Shown here one piece after another: positions 32,841 through 42,434 of a stretch of DNA of 64,000 nt. The notes beneath the pieces were generated by a model. The model worked only from the letters and a program-made list of their open reading frames with translations, had not been told where the DNA came from and made no database searches. The stretch is from Haloarcula sp. CBA1129 (GTDB lineage Archaea > Halobacteriota > Halobacteria > Halobacteriales > Haloarculaceae). Positions within the stretch are counted from its first letter, which is position 1. Every line of letters starts with the position of its first letter. The translations under genes and the position numbers were made by a program. The stretch lies in NCBI RefSeq assembly GCF_008729015.1, contig NZ_RKSM01000001.1, positions 806,001 through 870,000 on the forward strand, read 5' to 3'.

Positions 32841-35063
32841 TTACATAAACTCAGATACGTCGCGTCCCTCTTCTCTTGACTCAGTTTCGTCCCGCTCTTC
32901 AGTCTCGGTTGAGTCTCCCTCTGCATCTGATTCAGTGAGTGATTCTCCGCCTTCCTGCTCGGCAGACTCCGTCCCACCTAAGCTGGGATCTGGGTCCGGC
33001 TCAGAGAAGAGTCCCCCAGTGTTGTCGTCGGACTGCTGATCGTGACTGCCACCGTCGAACTCATCTTCACTATCTGATAGGTCCGGGTGGTCCGTGTCCG
33101 GTGACGTAACGGCAGTGTTTGCTGTTGTCTGGTCGAGTAGATCACTGGAATCGTCGTCGTCCAACCCATCCGTCGCGTCGACGGTTGGCTCAACTTCGGG
33201 GCCACGATCCGGGCCACTATCTCTGGACTCGTCGTCGGTCTCACCAGCCGACTCATAAAGCACTTCATGGAGTCGAGCACGAGTGAACGAGAACCAACTG
33301 TCACTCTCGATGTCGGTGTCATCTTCTGTGGGCTCTGGCTCCGAACTGCCCGGCGACTCCGCACCCTGTGCCGGAAGGCTGTCGCGGACGTCGGCCAGTT
33401 CGTATGACTGCCCGTGAACCCACGTCGTTCGCGAGACTGCAACGCACTCACCGGGCTGGAAGTCTCGAAGCAGCCCAGACGTGACCGGTGTTTTGTCCTT
33501 TTCCTTGTACGTGTCCCGAGCCTGTGTTCGTGGGTTCTCGCCGCGTCCCTGGTGGCTCATCGACACCATCTCAGAGCGGTCGTACTGCCGACTCTCGCCG
33601 AGTTCGTCGAGGATGAAGTCCGTCGACTCAGTGTCACCCGGCCCGAAGTACACGCCTTGCGGGCAGTTGCCGACAATCCCAGAGATCGTACTGTACGTGT
33701 CTTTGAGTTGGCCTATTGTCTGGACGCCGACCAGTGCCCGTGCTTTGTGTTTCCGGCCTCGTGCCGTGAGGTTCGTAACTTGGGTCAGTGCCGGCAGCGC
33801 GTCGATCTCGTCGAGGATGTGGACCGTTGGGTTCTCGGCGTTCATCGCATACCGGATCGACCAGTCTACGAGCAACTGGTACATCGGCCCGAGCGTTTCC
33901 AGCTCCGTTGGGTTCGAGTCGATGATGAGGACCCGGCCTTCCGGGCTCTCGATGTACTCTTGCAGGGAGAACTCCCCGTAGTTCCCGAAGTCGCCGGTGA
34001 AGACGGGATCGACGTTCTCCTTGATCGTCTGGTAGACGTTCTGTGCGCCTTTCCCCTTGTCAGGGTCAATGTGGCCCGAGTCCAGTCGGTCGAACTCGTC
34101 CAGTGCCTTCTTGAGCGCGATATGGCCCTCGTTGAGCAGCGAGACGATATCGGCGTGACAGAGCGCATGACGGCGATTGTTCTTTTGTGCGCTCAGGTGG
34201 AGGTACATCAGCATCTCCGCGAAGGTCTGTTTGGCGGGCCGATGGAATGGGTCATGACCGTCGGCTTCGCCGAAGATCGCGCCGGCGACCTCGCGGAAGT
34301 CCGACTCTGAGTCAGCGTCTTTGAAGAGGTTCCAGACTACGTCGCTATCTTCGTGGCGGATACGCTGAACCTCAAAGCCCAGTTCCTCGTAGAACGCTTG
34401 GAAGTCTTCGCCAGTGTCGTGAGCGATGACCGCGGTATCGCTGTAATAGGGGAATTGGTAGGCCAGTAGTTTCATCATCGACGTCTTCCCGCTTCCAGTC
34501 TCGCCCACGACGGCGGTGGAGACATCTTGATCGAGCGTGAACGGGAGCTCTGCGTCGTCGTGTTCGTGGCCGACCTCTTCTAGCGGAACGACGGACTCGC
34601 CGTCGTCGTGGTCCCACTGGTTCATCGCGAGCATTTCGGGCGAGGTCCGGCGGAGCAGTTCCCCGGAGAACACGATACCGATGGAGATCGCATACAGGAT
34701 TGCAGTGGTCGAGTACGAGAGCATCGGTAGCGACAACCCGGGCATCGTGAAGTCAGCGAACAGTGTCCCGACTGAAATAGCAGCCAAGACGTGAGCAAAC
34801 GGGAATAGCAGTGCCACACTCGGCGTCCCGAGGAGCACGTCGTGGAAGAACGCCGCGCTGATAACTCCAAAGCCGAGGTAGATGTAGCGCCACGCCCAGA
34901 ACCGCTTTGGCAGGACCTTGTCGCTGTCGACGATCATCGGTGGGAACAGCAGCATGAACCCAGCCCAGACGAACCCGACGACGTTGTCGTACTTGAGGCT
35001 ATTCGGGACTTCGCCGGAGCGTTGTCCTGGTGGTGCAGAAGAACTAGAACTCACTGCCACCAC
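32841..35063 (-). CDS. TraD/VirD4-type coupling protein
   Basis: 740 residues, start ATG 35061-35063. Four N-terminal membrane spans (about residues 28-47, 55-78, 81-105, 113-135), then Walker A VVGETGSGKTSMMK near 187, and HILDEIDALPAL as Walker B-like acidic strand in the RecA fold; VLIIDSNPTE lies between. The last 170 residues are an acidic disordered tail. This is the ATPase that brings the relaxase-bound DNA to the secretion channel. It is the last gene of the transfer operon and overlaps the relaxase gene by 13 bp, matching functional pairing. Confidence 0.85.
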   Translation of the reverse strand: MVAVSSSSSAPPGQRSGEVPNSLKYDNVVGFVWAGFMLLFPPMIVDSDKVLPKRFWAWRYIYLGFGVISAAFFHDVLLGTPSVALLFPFAHVLAAISVGTLFADFTMPGLSLPMLSYSTTAILYAISIGIVFSGELLRRTSPEMLAMNQWDHDDGESVVPLEEVGHEHDDAELPFTLDQDVSTAVVGETGSGKTSMMKLLAYQFPYYSDTAVIAHDTGEDFQAFYEELGFEVQRIRHEDSDVVWNLFKDADSESDFREVAGAIFGEADGHDPFHRPAKQTFAEMLMYLHLSAQKNNRRHALCHADIVSLLNEGHIALKKALDEFDRLDSGHIDPDKGKGAQNVYQTIKENVDPVFTGDFGNYGEFSLQEYIESPEGRVLIIDSNPTELETLGPMYQLLVDWSIRYAMNAENPTVHILDEIDALPALTQVTNLTARGRKHKARALVGVQTIGQLKDTYSTISGIVGNCPQGVYFGPGDTESTDFILDELGESRQYDRSEMVSMSHQGRGENPRTQARDTYKEKDKTPVTSGLLRDFQPGECVAVSRTTWVHGQSYELADVRDSLPAQGAESPGSSEPEPTEDDTDIESDSWFSFTRARLHEVLYESAGETDDESRDSGPDRGPEVEPTVDATDGLDDDDSSDLLDQTTANTAVTSPDTDHPDLSDSEDEFDGGSHDQQSDDNTGGLFSEPDPDPSLGGTESAEQEGGESLTESDAEGDSTETEERDETESREEGRDVSEFM

Positions 35064-35806
35064 CCAACTTCGCGTTCGGGTTCCTGCTCGCGTTCAAGGT
35101 CAACTTCGGGTTCGCGCTCAGTTGCGGCCTGTTCTTCAGCCCTCTCCGCAGCGCCCTCTGAGAGTGACTCTGGTTTGCTCTCAGCGCGCTCTTTCTCAGC
35201 CGTGGGCTGTCCGACCTCTTTCTGCTGGCTCTTCTCACTCGCCCGCTTGAGCGCTTTTTCCGCGTCGGGGTTCAGCGACAACTCTGCCTCGTGGTACTGC
35301 TCCCGTGCTTCTTGATCGACGACCCGACCGGGATTCTCTGGAGCATCGCGAGCAGCAGTCGTTGGGTCCCTCGTCCGGGAGGGCTCTTCATACACGGTCG
35401 CTGCTTGTTCGCGCAACTCTCGGATATTTTCCCGATCCATCTCCAACTCTGCGCGCTCGCCAGTCGCCGCGATGTGTGCGTGTGGGAACTCTGTGTCCCG
35501 GTGAACTCCATACACGTAGTCAGTCGTCGGCTGCTGGGCAAACTCACTGCGCATGAATTCCCGAGTGTTGGCATTCACCTCTTCTGGTGAGTATTGTCCC
35601 GTGGGATCTGGCGAGACGATCATGTGTCGCTGGAATCCGAACTCTCGGCTCTTGTCGACGAATTGGTCTACTTCTGGGTTGGACAGTTCTCGTCCTGCTG
35701 GGTTTCGGAGGTCAACTGTCGCGCCGGCGTCCTGTTCGCGATCACGGCGAATATAATCGACGAGGTTCCCTGCACCACTCTCCTGATAATCTGTTTTCAG
35801 CATCAT
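35051..35806 (-). CDS. HUH relaxase (mobilisation nickase)
   Basis: 251 residues, start ATG 35804-35806 (two Met in tandem). The N-terminal LKTDYQESGAGNLVDYIRRD carries the candidate nicking tyrosine and the GAG...DYI pattern of MobA/VirD2-like relaxases. Histidine ligands are seen in RHMIVSPDP and in GVHRDTEFPHAHI, the HxDx..PHxH metal motif. The C-terminal 100 residues are a charged coiled tail. Much shorter than bacterial relaxases, with no helicase domain. Overlaps both neighbours, so co-translated with the accessory and coupling proteins. Confidence 0.8.
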   Translation of the reverse strand: MMLKTDYQESGAGNLVDYIRRDREQDAGATVDLRNPAGRELSNPEVDQFVDKSREFGFQRHMIVSPDPTGQYSPEEVNANTREFMRSEFAQQPTTDYVYGVHRDTEFPHAHIAATGERAELEMDRENIRELREQAATVYEEPSRTRDPTTAARDAPENPGRVVDQEAREQYHEAELSLNPDAEKALKRASEKSQQKEVGQPTAEKERAESKPESLSEGAAERAEEQAATEREPEVDLEREQEPEREVGWWQ

Positions 35807-36276
35807 GCGCTCTCACCTGCCGGCTCAGTGGCGGCCGAGGCATCTGACTCAGCGTTGTTTTCTTCATCTGGTGTTTGCGACTCCGTGTCCGGATCTTGTC
35901 CGACGTGTTCGCCGGCAAATTTCAGCGCAAGCCGCCGCTGTTCAGCTGAGTAGTCATCTTGGAGCAGTTTCCAAATCGCGATGATGTATGCTGTCCGGAC
36001 TTTTTGCACGGTCTTCACTTCCTCCATTGATCCAGACTCAAATTCTGCTAACAGTTCCGTCACCTCGCGCTTTGCCTCCTCCAGCAGGACTTCGATTTTT
36101 GTGTTAGTACTGTACCGCTGATACTGATTCTCTCCAGTCTCCCATTCAACGTAGTCCTCGATAACCTCGTGTCCGTATTCGGAGGTGGATGTCCCCGCGG
36201 CGTCAGCCAACTGGTCAAACAATTCTTTGTTCTCCTCGCTCGTATAAATCTGGAGCAGAGTATCTCTCTCAGTCAT
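35803..36276 (-). CDS. Transfer accessory protein upstream of the relaxase
   Basis: 157 residues, start ATG 36274-36276. MTERDTLLQIYTSEENKELFDQLADAAGTSTSEYGHEVI resembles a ribbon-helix-helix start followed by helical regions (EAKREVTELLAEFES) and a disordered acidic tail. It overlaps the relaxase start by four bases and the RHH gene by four bases. MobC-like relaxosome proteins occupy this place in bacterial systems; that role is inferred. Confidence 0.65.
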   Translation of the reverse strand: MTERDTLLQIYTSEENKELFDQLADAAGTSTSEYGHEVIEDYVEWETGENQYQRYSTNTKIEVLLEEAKREVTELLAEFESGSMEEVKTVQKVRTAYIIAIWKLLQDDYSAEQRRLALKFAGEHVGQDPDTESQTPDEENNAESDASAATEPAGESA

Positions 36277-36659
36277 TCCTGACCCTCCTTGTTTCGGATT
36301 CTTTCAACCTCTTCCTCGAGTTTCCCTGTCGCTTCCTCCATCGCAGTAGCGCGCCTCTCTGCCGGGAACTCAGAGGAAATCAAATCCCACAGAGCGACCG
36401 AGTAGAACAGTTCCTGATCCGTATCAACGTTTGTTGCTTCCTCAACGTCCTCTACGACGGCATCAGCGATGTACTCCAGTTCCGATCCAAGATTTAATTC
36501 CCCCGCACGCTGTTCCTGTAGTTCCCTCGAAATACGCCGTTCCGTGGCTTTCAGAATGTACTCTGAAACCCCTTCACCCGCTTTGTTAGCCTGCTTCACG
36601 ATCTCTTTTCGCTGCTCTGCACTCAGCCGAAGTGTGACTTTTTCACTCATGTGAATCAC
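36273..36659 (-). CDS. Ribbon-helix-helix relaxosome-type protein
   Basis: 128 residues from GTG 36657-36659; an ATG at 36648-36650 gives MSEKVTLRLSAEQRK. The N-terminal 40 residues are a clear RHH DNA-binding unit: EKVTLRLSAEQRKEIVKQAN then GVSEYILKATERR. The helical remainder (EYIADAVVEDVEEA, FPAERRATAMEEATGKLEEE) shares its layout with the 35803-36276 product, so the two may be paralogues forming a heteromer. Probably binds the transfer origin or represses the operon. Confidence 0.75.
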   Translation of the reverse strand: MIHMSEKVTLRLSAEQRKEIVKQANKAGEGVSEYILKATERRISRELQEQRAGELNLGSELEYIADAVVEDVEEATNVDTDQELFYSVALWDLISSEFPAERRATAMEEATGKLEEEVERIRNKEGQE

Positions 36660-39600
36660 TCCGTATTGTCGAACTCCGAATCAGTCTCTGCCTCGGTACC
36701 ACCATCAGCAACAACTGCATCCGGCTGTGCCCGGTCAAGTGCCACAGACACAGCATCCACCAACTCATCTTCGTCCAGTCCGTCCAGAACGCGCTCAGCC
36801 TTCTCCGGGGACAACCCGTGATTCGTTAGCTCTTGCTCGACTGCTTCCGAGTGGACGAACTCTTCGAACTCAGCAATGTGGGGGTCAACCTCGGCGACAA
36901 CATCGTCAAACGCGTCCTCCGCGTCGGCGTCGAGGTCGATAATCTGCTTTTCCTCCCACGACGTCTTGATCGTCAGCGGGTAGTCGCCATGCTCGTCGAC
37001 GCGGACCAGCGCTTGCGAGTACCCCTGACCGTCACCCAGCGACTCCTTGCCGGCCTCGGCGTGCTGGATGTAGGACTGCTGTTCGTCTGTCAGTCCAGCA
37101 CTTGTCGCAGTCTCATCACCCAGTTCTGGCTCACGATGATGCACCTTGATCGGGCACATCCCCGCGATTTCCTCAGCGGCTCCCTTATCCTCGAACTCCG
37201 AGAGTGTCTGGGACAGCATCACCAGTCGCAGCCCAGCGTGACGCTGGTGGCGGGCGATCTGGTTCAGCGACTCCAAGTTCGCAGCGTCATTGAACAGGTA
37301 GTGCGCTTCGTCAATGATGATCTCGACCTTCTGGGTCATGTTCTTGGCCTGCTGGTACAGCGTCGACAGCAGCAACTGCATGATGAACGACTGCTTGCCG
37401 AGGCCACTGCCCGAGCCTTCGACCTGCTGGAGATCCAGATACACAGCCTTGCTGCTGTCATCGATCAACCGCAGGTCCGACTCTTTCGAGAGATTCCCGA
37501 ACGTACTCCCCGGGCGGAATGGATGCAGCGCAATTGAGAGTTCGTTCGCGTACTGCTGGATTTTCTGCTGGGAAGATTCGGTTGTCGCGCCGGGGAACAT
37601 TCCCGGGTCTTCTTGGAGGCGGTCAACCACATCGAGGAAGTCACTCAGGTCGGGCGAGTTCGCCGGCGTATGCGTTGAGGGGTCGTCCGGGTCGATATCG
37701 GATTCAGTGAATATCTTGTCGATCAGGAATGTGATCAGCCCGCTGTGCATCTCCAGATCGACATCCCGCGATTGCAGGAAGTTCTCGATGACACCGTACA
37801 CTTCGTCTTTCTTCGCTGAGACGGGCTGCATATCCGGGGACTGTTCGAGAACATGGGGCGGCGTCGGATGCATCTCACACGGATTCAGCGGTGTCTCGCC
37901 GCTGATTGTGATCGTCTTTGCATCCAGCATCTGCGCACTGCCGTGCATATCCCCAACCGGGTCGATGTAGATCTGCTTGACATCCGACCGCTTTTTTAGC
38001 ATCCGCATCGCCCGAGCCTGCGTGCCGTGTGTTTTGCCGCCGCCGGGCATCCCGGTCACCAGCTCTGAGTGGCCGGTTTCGAGCGCCCATGGGTCGATCA
38101 ACAGCGATGAATCGTTGTGGCCGTGTAGCCCGTATTCGATCCCGTCCTCCATGCGGAGGTAGTTCGACGAGAACGGGAACAGCGAACCCAGCGCTTCCCC
38201 GGTCATCGAGGAGAGCCGATTCTGGCCGAGTTCATTGGCCCCGATGGGCGAGACAGTCACCAGTCCCGCTTCCTGCCGGCGGGTCGTTCGCTTGACGCCG
38301 CAGTTCGACGGCGAGTCCCGCAGCAGCGTTTCAAGCCGGTTCGTTTGCTTCCGGAGGTCTTCCTCGGTCTCCGCGGTCAGACGGATGAACGCGCCGACAC
38401 GGAACAGCGACGTGTGGTTCCGGCGGACCATCTGTCGGATGTACTTCGCCTGGTTGACCTCCTGTTCGATATCTTCCGCTTCCAGCTCCCCTTTGTCGTT
38501 TTGCAGCATCTTCAGCGACGAAATCCACTCTTTTATGACTGACACGGCCGCGTCAGAGTCGTAGGGGTCGATGTGGATTGAGACGTCGACGGCAAGGTCC
38601 GTATCCAGCAGCAGTTGCTCTAACATCCCGCTGGTCGGATGCTCTGGATACGTCTCGATCCAGAAACAGCGTGTGTACGTCTCTTGGTCGAGGAGGGCGT
38701 GGTCGGCGTCCCACTCGATATCCGTCGGCGCGACCAGCGACCGATGATTCTCTCCCGGTCTGTGCAGCTGGGAGACGAAGTCCGTCTCGTCGACCTCGTA
38801 GTCGGTCCCACCGACGTCGTCGGTCTCCATGCCCTCTGCGACGTCGTGGGCTGCCGCACCCTCGCCGTGCTTGATCAGTTCCCGAGCGGAGTATGTTACC
38901 GGAGAGACGGAGGCCGCCTCTTCGTACTCTCGCTCGGACCGCGTTTCACAGGCCCAGTAGTCTTCGGTCAGGTTTGCCAGTTCGTGGGGGCTGACCGACC
39001 GGCTGCGACACCGGAACATATTGTTGACTGCCCTGTCGACAGTCTCAAGCCGGTCGTGGAGTTTCTTGGCCTTGAACTCCTCTCGCTCGGCATCAGTCAG
39101 CGTATCACTGTCGAATCGACCGAACAGTCGCCCAAGGACGGGTATCCCGGCTAGATAGTCAGCGATGGAGTCATCGGCCATCTGGAGGTCGTGAATATCA
39201 CCGTCAGTGACCCAGACGACGATGTAGTACTTGCGCTGGAGTTCGGTTTCGGTCTCAACGTTGCCGCTGTCATCGGTGTAGCGGTTGACCCACTCCAACA
39301 GGACTCCCCGGAAGATCGGGTGGCTCTTCGCGTCGGGATCTTCGAGCCGATCGATATGTGTCTGGATGTGGGATTCGTTGTCGACTTCCGCTGTCGTGAC
39401 GTGGAGCTTTGCTCGACCAGTCAGCGACTCAGACAGGCGTGTGAGTGACTTGACTGCCTTGTTCCACTTCTCGTCGTCTTGCAGCGACATATTGGCAGGT
39501 TCGACCTCGACCGCGCCGACATATGCTCCGTCGACGCGCTCGATGCCGTGGGGCATAATCCGCTCCAACCGTGTGACCTGCCGAGCATCCTGATTGCCCT

Positions 39601-39910
39601 GGCCGTGGGTGTACTGGCGCTTTTTGACGAGCCAGAACAGTTTGACCCGTAGCCACTCAGTCAGCCGGTAGTGGTCCGGGCGGACTTTGTGGAGGATGTA
39701 GAGGAAGACTTCGACGACCGCTGTGAGGGCCAACGTGGGGAAGAACAGCGCCGCTGGGACGAACGGCATCCCCATCCCAACGAGGAAGCCAAACGGCGGG
39801 ATGAGGAACAAGATGAGTTCCCCGAGCGTGTAGTCTCCCCAGAAGTTGGTCGTGTCTCCGAGGGACTCGTGGATGATGTTCGTGTTGTACTCTTCTTGTT
39901 CGTCAGCCAT
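36656..39910 (-). CDS. VirB4/TraC-type secretion ATPase with N-terminal membrane region
   Basis: 1084 residues, start ATG 39908-39910. The N-terminal two membrane spans (LGELILFLIPPFGFLVG, ALFFPTLALTAVVEVFLYIL) look like a PrgI/VirB3 unit fused to VirB4. Then comes the VirB4 N-domain, Walker A GMPGGGKTHGTQ around residue 630, Walker B VEIIIDEAHYLFNDAANLE and RHAGLRLVMLSQTLSEFED (motif C/Q region). It powers assembly of the transfer channel. It overlaps both neighbours by one to four bases. Longer than bacterial VirB4, with an acidic tail. Confidence 0.88.
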   Translation of the reverse strand: MADEQEEYNTNIIHESLGDTTNFWGDYTLGELILFLIPPFGFLVGMGMPFVPAALFFPTLALTAVVEVFLYILHKVRPDHYRLTEWLRVKLFWLVKKRQYTHGQGNQDARQVTRLERIMPHGIERVDGAYVGAVEVEPANMSLQDDEKWNKAVKSLTRLSESLTGRAKLHVTTAEVDNESHIQTHIDRLEDPDAKSHPIFRGVLLEWVNRYTDDSGNVETETELQRKYYIVVWVTDGDIHDLQMADDSIADYLAGIPVLGRLFGRFDSDTLTDAEREEFKAKKLHDRLETVDRAVNNMFRCRSRSVSPHELANLTEDYWACETRSEREYEEAASVSPVTYSARELIKHGEGAAAHDVAEGMETDDVGGTDYEVDETDFVSQLHRPGENHRSLVAPTDIEWDADHALLDQETYTRCFWIETYPEHPTSGMLEQLLLDTDLAVDVSIHIDPYDSDAAVSVIKEWISSLKMLQNDKGELEAEDIEQEVNQAKYIRQMVRRNHTSLFRVGAFIRLTAETEEDLRKQTNRLETLLRDSPSNCGVKRTTRRQEAGLVTVSPIGANELGQNRLSSMTGEALGSLFPFSSNYLRMEDGIEYGLHGHNDSSLLIDPWALETGHSELVTGMPGGGKTHGTQARAMRMLKKRSDVKQIYIDPVGDMHGSAQMLDAKTITISGETPLNPCEMHPTPPHVLEQSPDMQPVSAKKDEVYGVIENFLQSRDVDLEMHSGLITFLIDKIFTESDIDPDDPSTHTPANSPDLSDFLDVVDRLQEDPGMFPGATTESSQQKIQQYANELSIALHPFRPGSTFGNLSKESDLRLIDDSSKAVYLDLQQVEGSGSGLGKQSFIMQLLLSTLYQQAKNMTQKVEIIIDEAHYLFNDAANLESLNQIARHQRHAGLRLVMLSQTLSEFEDKGAAEEIAGMCPIKVHHREPELGDETATSAGLTDEQQSYIQHAEAGKESLGDGQGYSQALVRVDEHGDYPLTIKTSWEEKQIIDLDADAEDAFDDVVAEVDPHIAEFEEFVHSEAVEQELTNHGLSPEKAERVLDGLDEDELVDAVSVALDRAQPDAVVADGGTEAETDSEFDNTE

Positions 39911-41583
39911 CAGTAGTCATCCCCCCGAGGCGGCAGGCCGTCGCGGTATGCATCAGGCCCTAATTTATCGGCATCAGTCGCAAACACATCCTTGAGTGAG
40001 TCATACGACTCGGACCCACCAGAGTCAGTATCGGTCCCGTTTTTGTCGGGTTCCCCATCCGAGAACGGCGGGTCTGCATCAGACTCGTAGACTCTGGTAT
40101 CGCCGGAGTTAATCTGCGTCTGGCGCTCAACCTCCGTCTGACGCTCACTGATTGGAGTATCGTTGCTTCCAGAGTCGCCGGACGAACTCCCGTTGTTGGT
40201 GAACCTACTGTTGAGCGGACTTCCAGAGGAGGTTCCACTGGAGCTTCCGGTGCTACTGGAGCCGCTAGAGCCACTGGAGCCACCAGAACCACCGGAGCCC
40301 CCGGAGCCACTGCTGCCGGCAGGAGGCGGAGCGGAACCGCCGCCACCGCCGTTACCGCCTCCAGAGCCGTTGGAACCGCCACCAGAGCCGCCAGTACTGT
40401 TCCCACCGCCACCGGAGCCATTGGAGCCGCTCTTCCCGTAATTGCGTTTCATTCCAGCGGGGTTGGCTGCCATCTGGCGATGGACCATCTGGGCACCTGT
40501 GGCAGCACCGCCGACACGCCCTTTTGCAGCGCTTGAGGCGGCTCGAATCGTGCCACCCGTCGCCATTGCTGCGCCGGGGCCACCAACGGCTCCAGCGCCG
40601 GCTGTCGCCGCTGCACCAGTGGCCGCCGCGCCGATCTTTGCTGGCTTTTTCCCGCCGGCAAGGACCTGCTCGCTGACTTGGATTGCCACGCGGCTACTGC
40701 GCTGGATGAGGACCTTCTGGGACTTTGCCGCCAAGTACAGCGTGACGAGACTGATGAACAGCGACAGTTCAGATGCCAATCCCCAGTTTGTTGCCTCAAA
40801 GCTCATGCGGATCAGGATTGCAGGCGGGATGCCCGCAGCGAGGACGCCCGGGTATGCGCCAGCGATCTGCTTTGCCAGTCCCGAGAAGCGATTGAGTGGC
40901 CAGACTTCCACTGCCCAGAACGTCGCCACCAGCGGCATCGACAGCGTCAGCAGGAAGACCAGCAGCCACCGAGTGATGAAGATAAACGCCGCTTTGAGGT
41001 AGACATACAGGCCGACAATAATGAGGACGAGGAATATCCCAAGGCTGAGTTCCGCAATTTGCTCGGCTGAACCGATTAGTGCAGCGACTTCAGTGGTTGA
41101 TTGACCGGAGCGGTAAGTGGCCTTACCGATGGCATCGAAGAATTGCGTCCCCAGCGAAGCCACTGGGAGCCAGAAGAACAGCGAAAGAAATGCTACTCCG
41201 ATGCGACGCAAGAGTTTCTTCCGAACAACTGGGTTCATCGACCCATATCTGAGCCCGATCATTGCCAGAACCGAGAACTGGATGCCGAGCGCTAACCCAA
41301 CGATAGCATCGAAGTAGATGCCCGAGATGAGCGAGTCCCACGGGGCGTTAGTTGCGGATTCAAACGCGATATCTACAGGGGCTGCTGAATTCGGCCCTTC
41401 AGGAGCGGGCGTCCGTACCATCGGGTCGATAATGCTCTCGAAAAATCCATCTAAATACTCGACTATCTGTGTTCTGAGTTGATCAAAGAAGCCACTCATA
41501 CCGGCTGTAATTGCCGATGAGAGTTCTCTAATCAGCCTCTCGGTGATTTCCTCGATGATTTCGTCACCAATTCCGGCCTGCAT
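39910..41583 (-). CDS. TrbL/VirB6-like polytopic membrane protein with Gly/Ser-rich tail
   Basis: 557 residues, start ATG 41581-41583. An N-terminal amphipathic region precedes six or so membrane spans between residues 90 and 300 (for example IVGLALGIQFSVLAMIGL, VAFLSLFFWLPVASLG, LGIFLVLIIVGLYVYL, RWLLVFLLTLSMPLVATFW). A long Gly/Ser/Asn low-complexity tail follows from about residue 380. The layout matches VirB6/TrbL channel proteins. The one-base overlap with VirB4 (stop and start share an A) indicates coupling. Confidence 0.75.
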   Translation of the reverse strand: MQAGIGDEIIEEITERLIRELSSAITAGMSGFFDQLRTQIVEYLDGFFESIIDPMVRTPAPEGPNSAAPVDIAFESATNAPWDSLISGIYFDAIVGLALGIQFSVLAMIGLRYGSMNPVVRKKLLRRIGVAFLSLFFWLPVASLGTQFFDAIGKATYRSGQSTTEVAALIGSAEQIAELSLGIFLVLIIVGLYVYLKAAFIFITRWLLVFLLTLSMPLVATFWAVEVWPLNRFSGLAKQIAGAYPGVLAAGIPPAILIRMSFEATNWGLASELSLFISLVTLYLAAKSQKVLIQRSSRVAIQVSEQVLAGGKKPAKIGAAATGAAATAGAGAVGGPGAAMATGGTIRAASSAAKGRVGGAATGAQMVHRQMAANPAGMKRNYGKSGSNGSGGGGNSTGGSGGGSNGSGGGNGGGGGSAPPPAGSSGSGGSGGSGGSSGSSGSSSTGSSSGTSSGSPLNSRFTNNGSSSGDSGSNDTPISERQTEVERQTQINSGDTRVYESDADPPFSDGEPDKNGTDTDSGGSESYDSLKDVFATDADKLGPDAYRDGLPPRGDDY

Positions 41584-41585
41584 CG

Positions 41586-42434
41586 CTACCCCCCTGTCTC
41601 CGTCTTTGTCGGGGTTGTGGTGACCTCTTCTGGCTCACCAGCTAGAGTTCGTTTGCACCCGTTACCGGTGGAGTCAAACCTGTCGGTATACTTGATGGAT
41701 TGGGTGATAGTAACCGGGTCACTCCAGAGGAATCCAACAGTCAATTCCTCATCCCTCTCAGTTGTCTCTTCGACTTTTACGCAGTGTGAACCATTGGCGA
41801 GGAGGAAAGTGAACTCGACAATGCCAGTTTCACCAGGTTCTATTGGTTCAAACGGATCGCTGTCTTTGTTTTCTCCATTGAGGATTGTCTGCGTTGCCGC
41901 GCCGGTTCGCTGGCCCACATTCCGGACAACCACCCCTAAGCTATCGTCGCGGATCTTTTCGTGTTCAGTCCCGGGAACGACTTCCTCAAGTTCGAACGTA
42001 GTGCCCAGTTCGAGTGGGAGTTTAGTTTCGACCTCATCCCCACGGAGGTAGAGCCTGTGCCTTCCCCGTGGCAGCGGCTCATACGAGTCCTCTCCCTCTG
42101 TTAGCGAGAGACGTGTCCGGGTCTCGCCGGGACTGAAGTAATCGCTGGCGAACTCCCGCCCAGACTCTGTGATGATGCTGACCGATGACGGCTCGATCTC
42201 ATCGGTCACGGCCACCTCCAGTGCCAATTGACGGCCGTTCTCGACAATCTCAATCGACGTCTCTTCGATGTAGTCGGACTGCTCTTCCGGCGGACCGGCG
42301 CTTCCGTCACCGCCGTCACTACTATCAGACAGCCCGCCGCTGCATCCTGCAAGTGCGGCAAGACTCCCGCTCAGGAGTCCAAGCACTGTTCTGCGGTCGA
42401 TACTGCTAGTTCGTGGTATATTCTTGTGTGTCAT
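41586..42434 (-). CDS. Tat-exported lipoprotein of the transfer operon
   Basis: 282 residues, start ATG 42432-42434. The signal has a twin-arginine motif SIDRRTVLGLL, a hydrophobic stretch and a lipobox LAALAGCSGG, then an acidic Gly/Ser linker. The exported part is beta-rich (SIEIVENGRQLALEVAV, IVEFTFLLANGSHCVKVEE). Haloarchaeal Tat lipoproteins are folded before export and anchored outside the membrane. Overlaps the glycoprotein gene by four bases; likely part of the cell-surface side of the transfer machine. Confidence 0.82.
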   Translation of the reverse strand: MTHKNIPRTSSIDRRTVLGLLSGSLAALAGCSGGLSDSSDGGDGSAGPPEEQSDYIEETSIEIVENGRQLALEVAVTDEIEPSSVSIITESGREFASDYFSPGETRTRLSLTEGEDSYEPLPRGRHRLYLRGDEVETKLPLELGTTFELEEVVPGTEHEKIRDDSLGVVVRNVGQRTGAATQTILNGENKDSDPFEPIEPGETGIVEFTFLLANGSHCVKVEETTERDEELTVGFLWSDPVTITQSIKYTDRFDSTGNGCKRTLAGEPEEVTTTPTKTETGG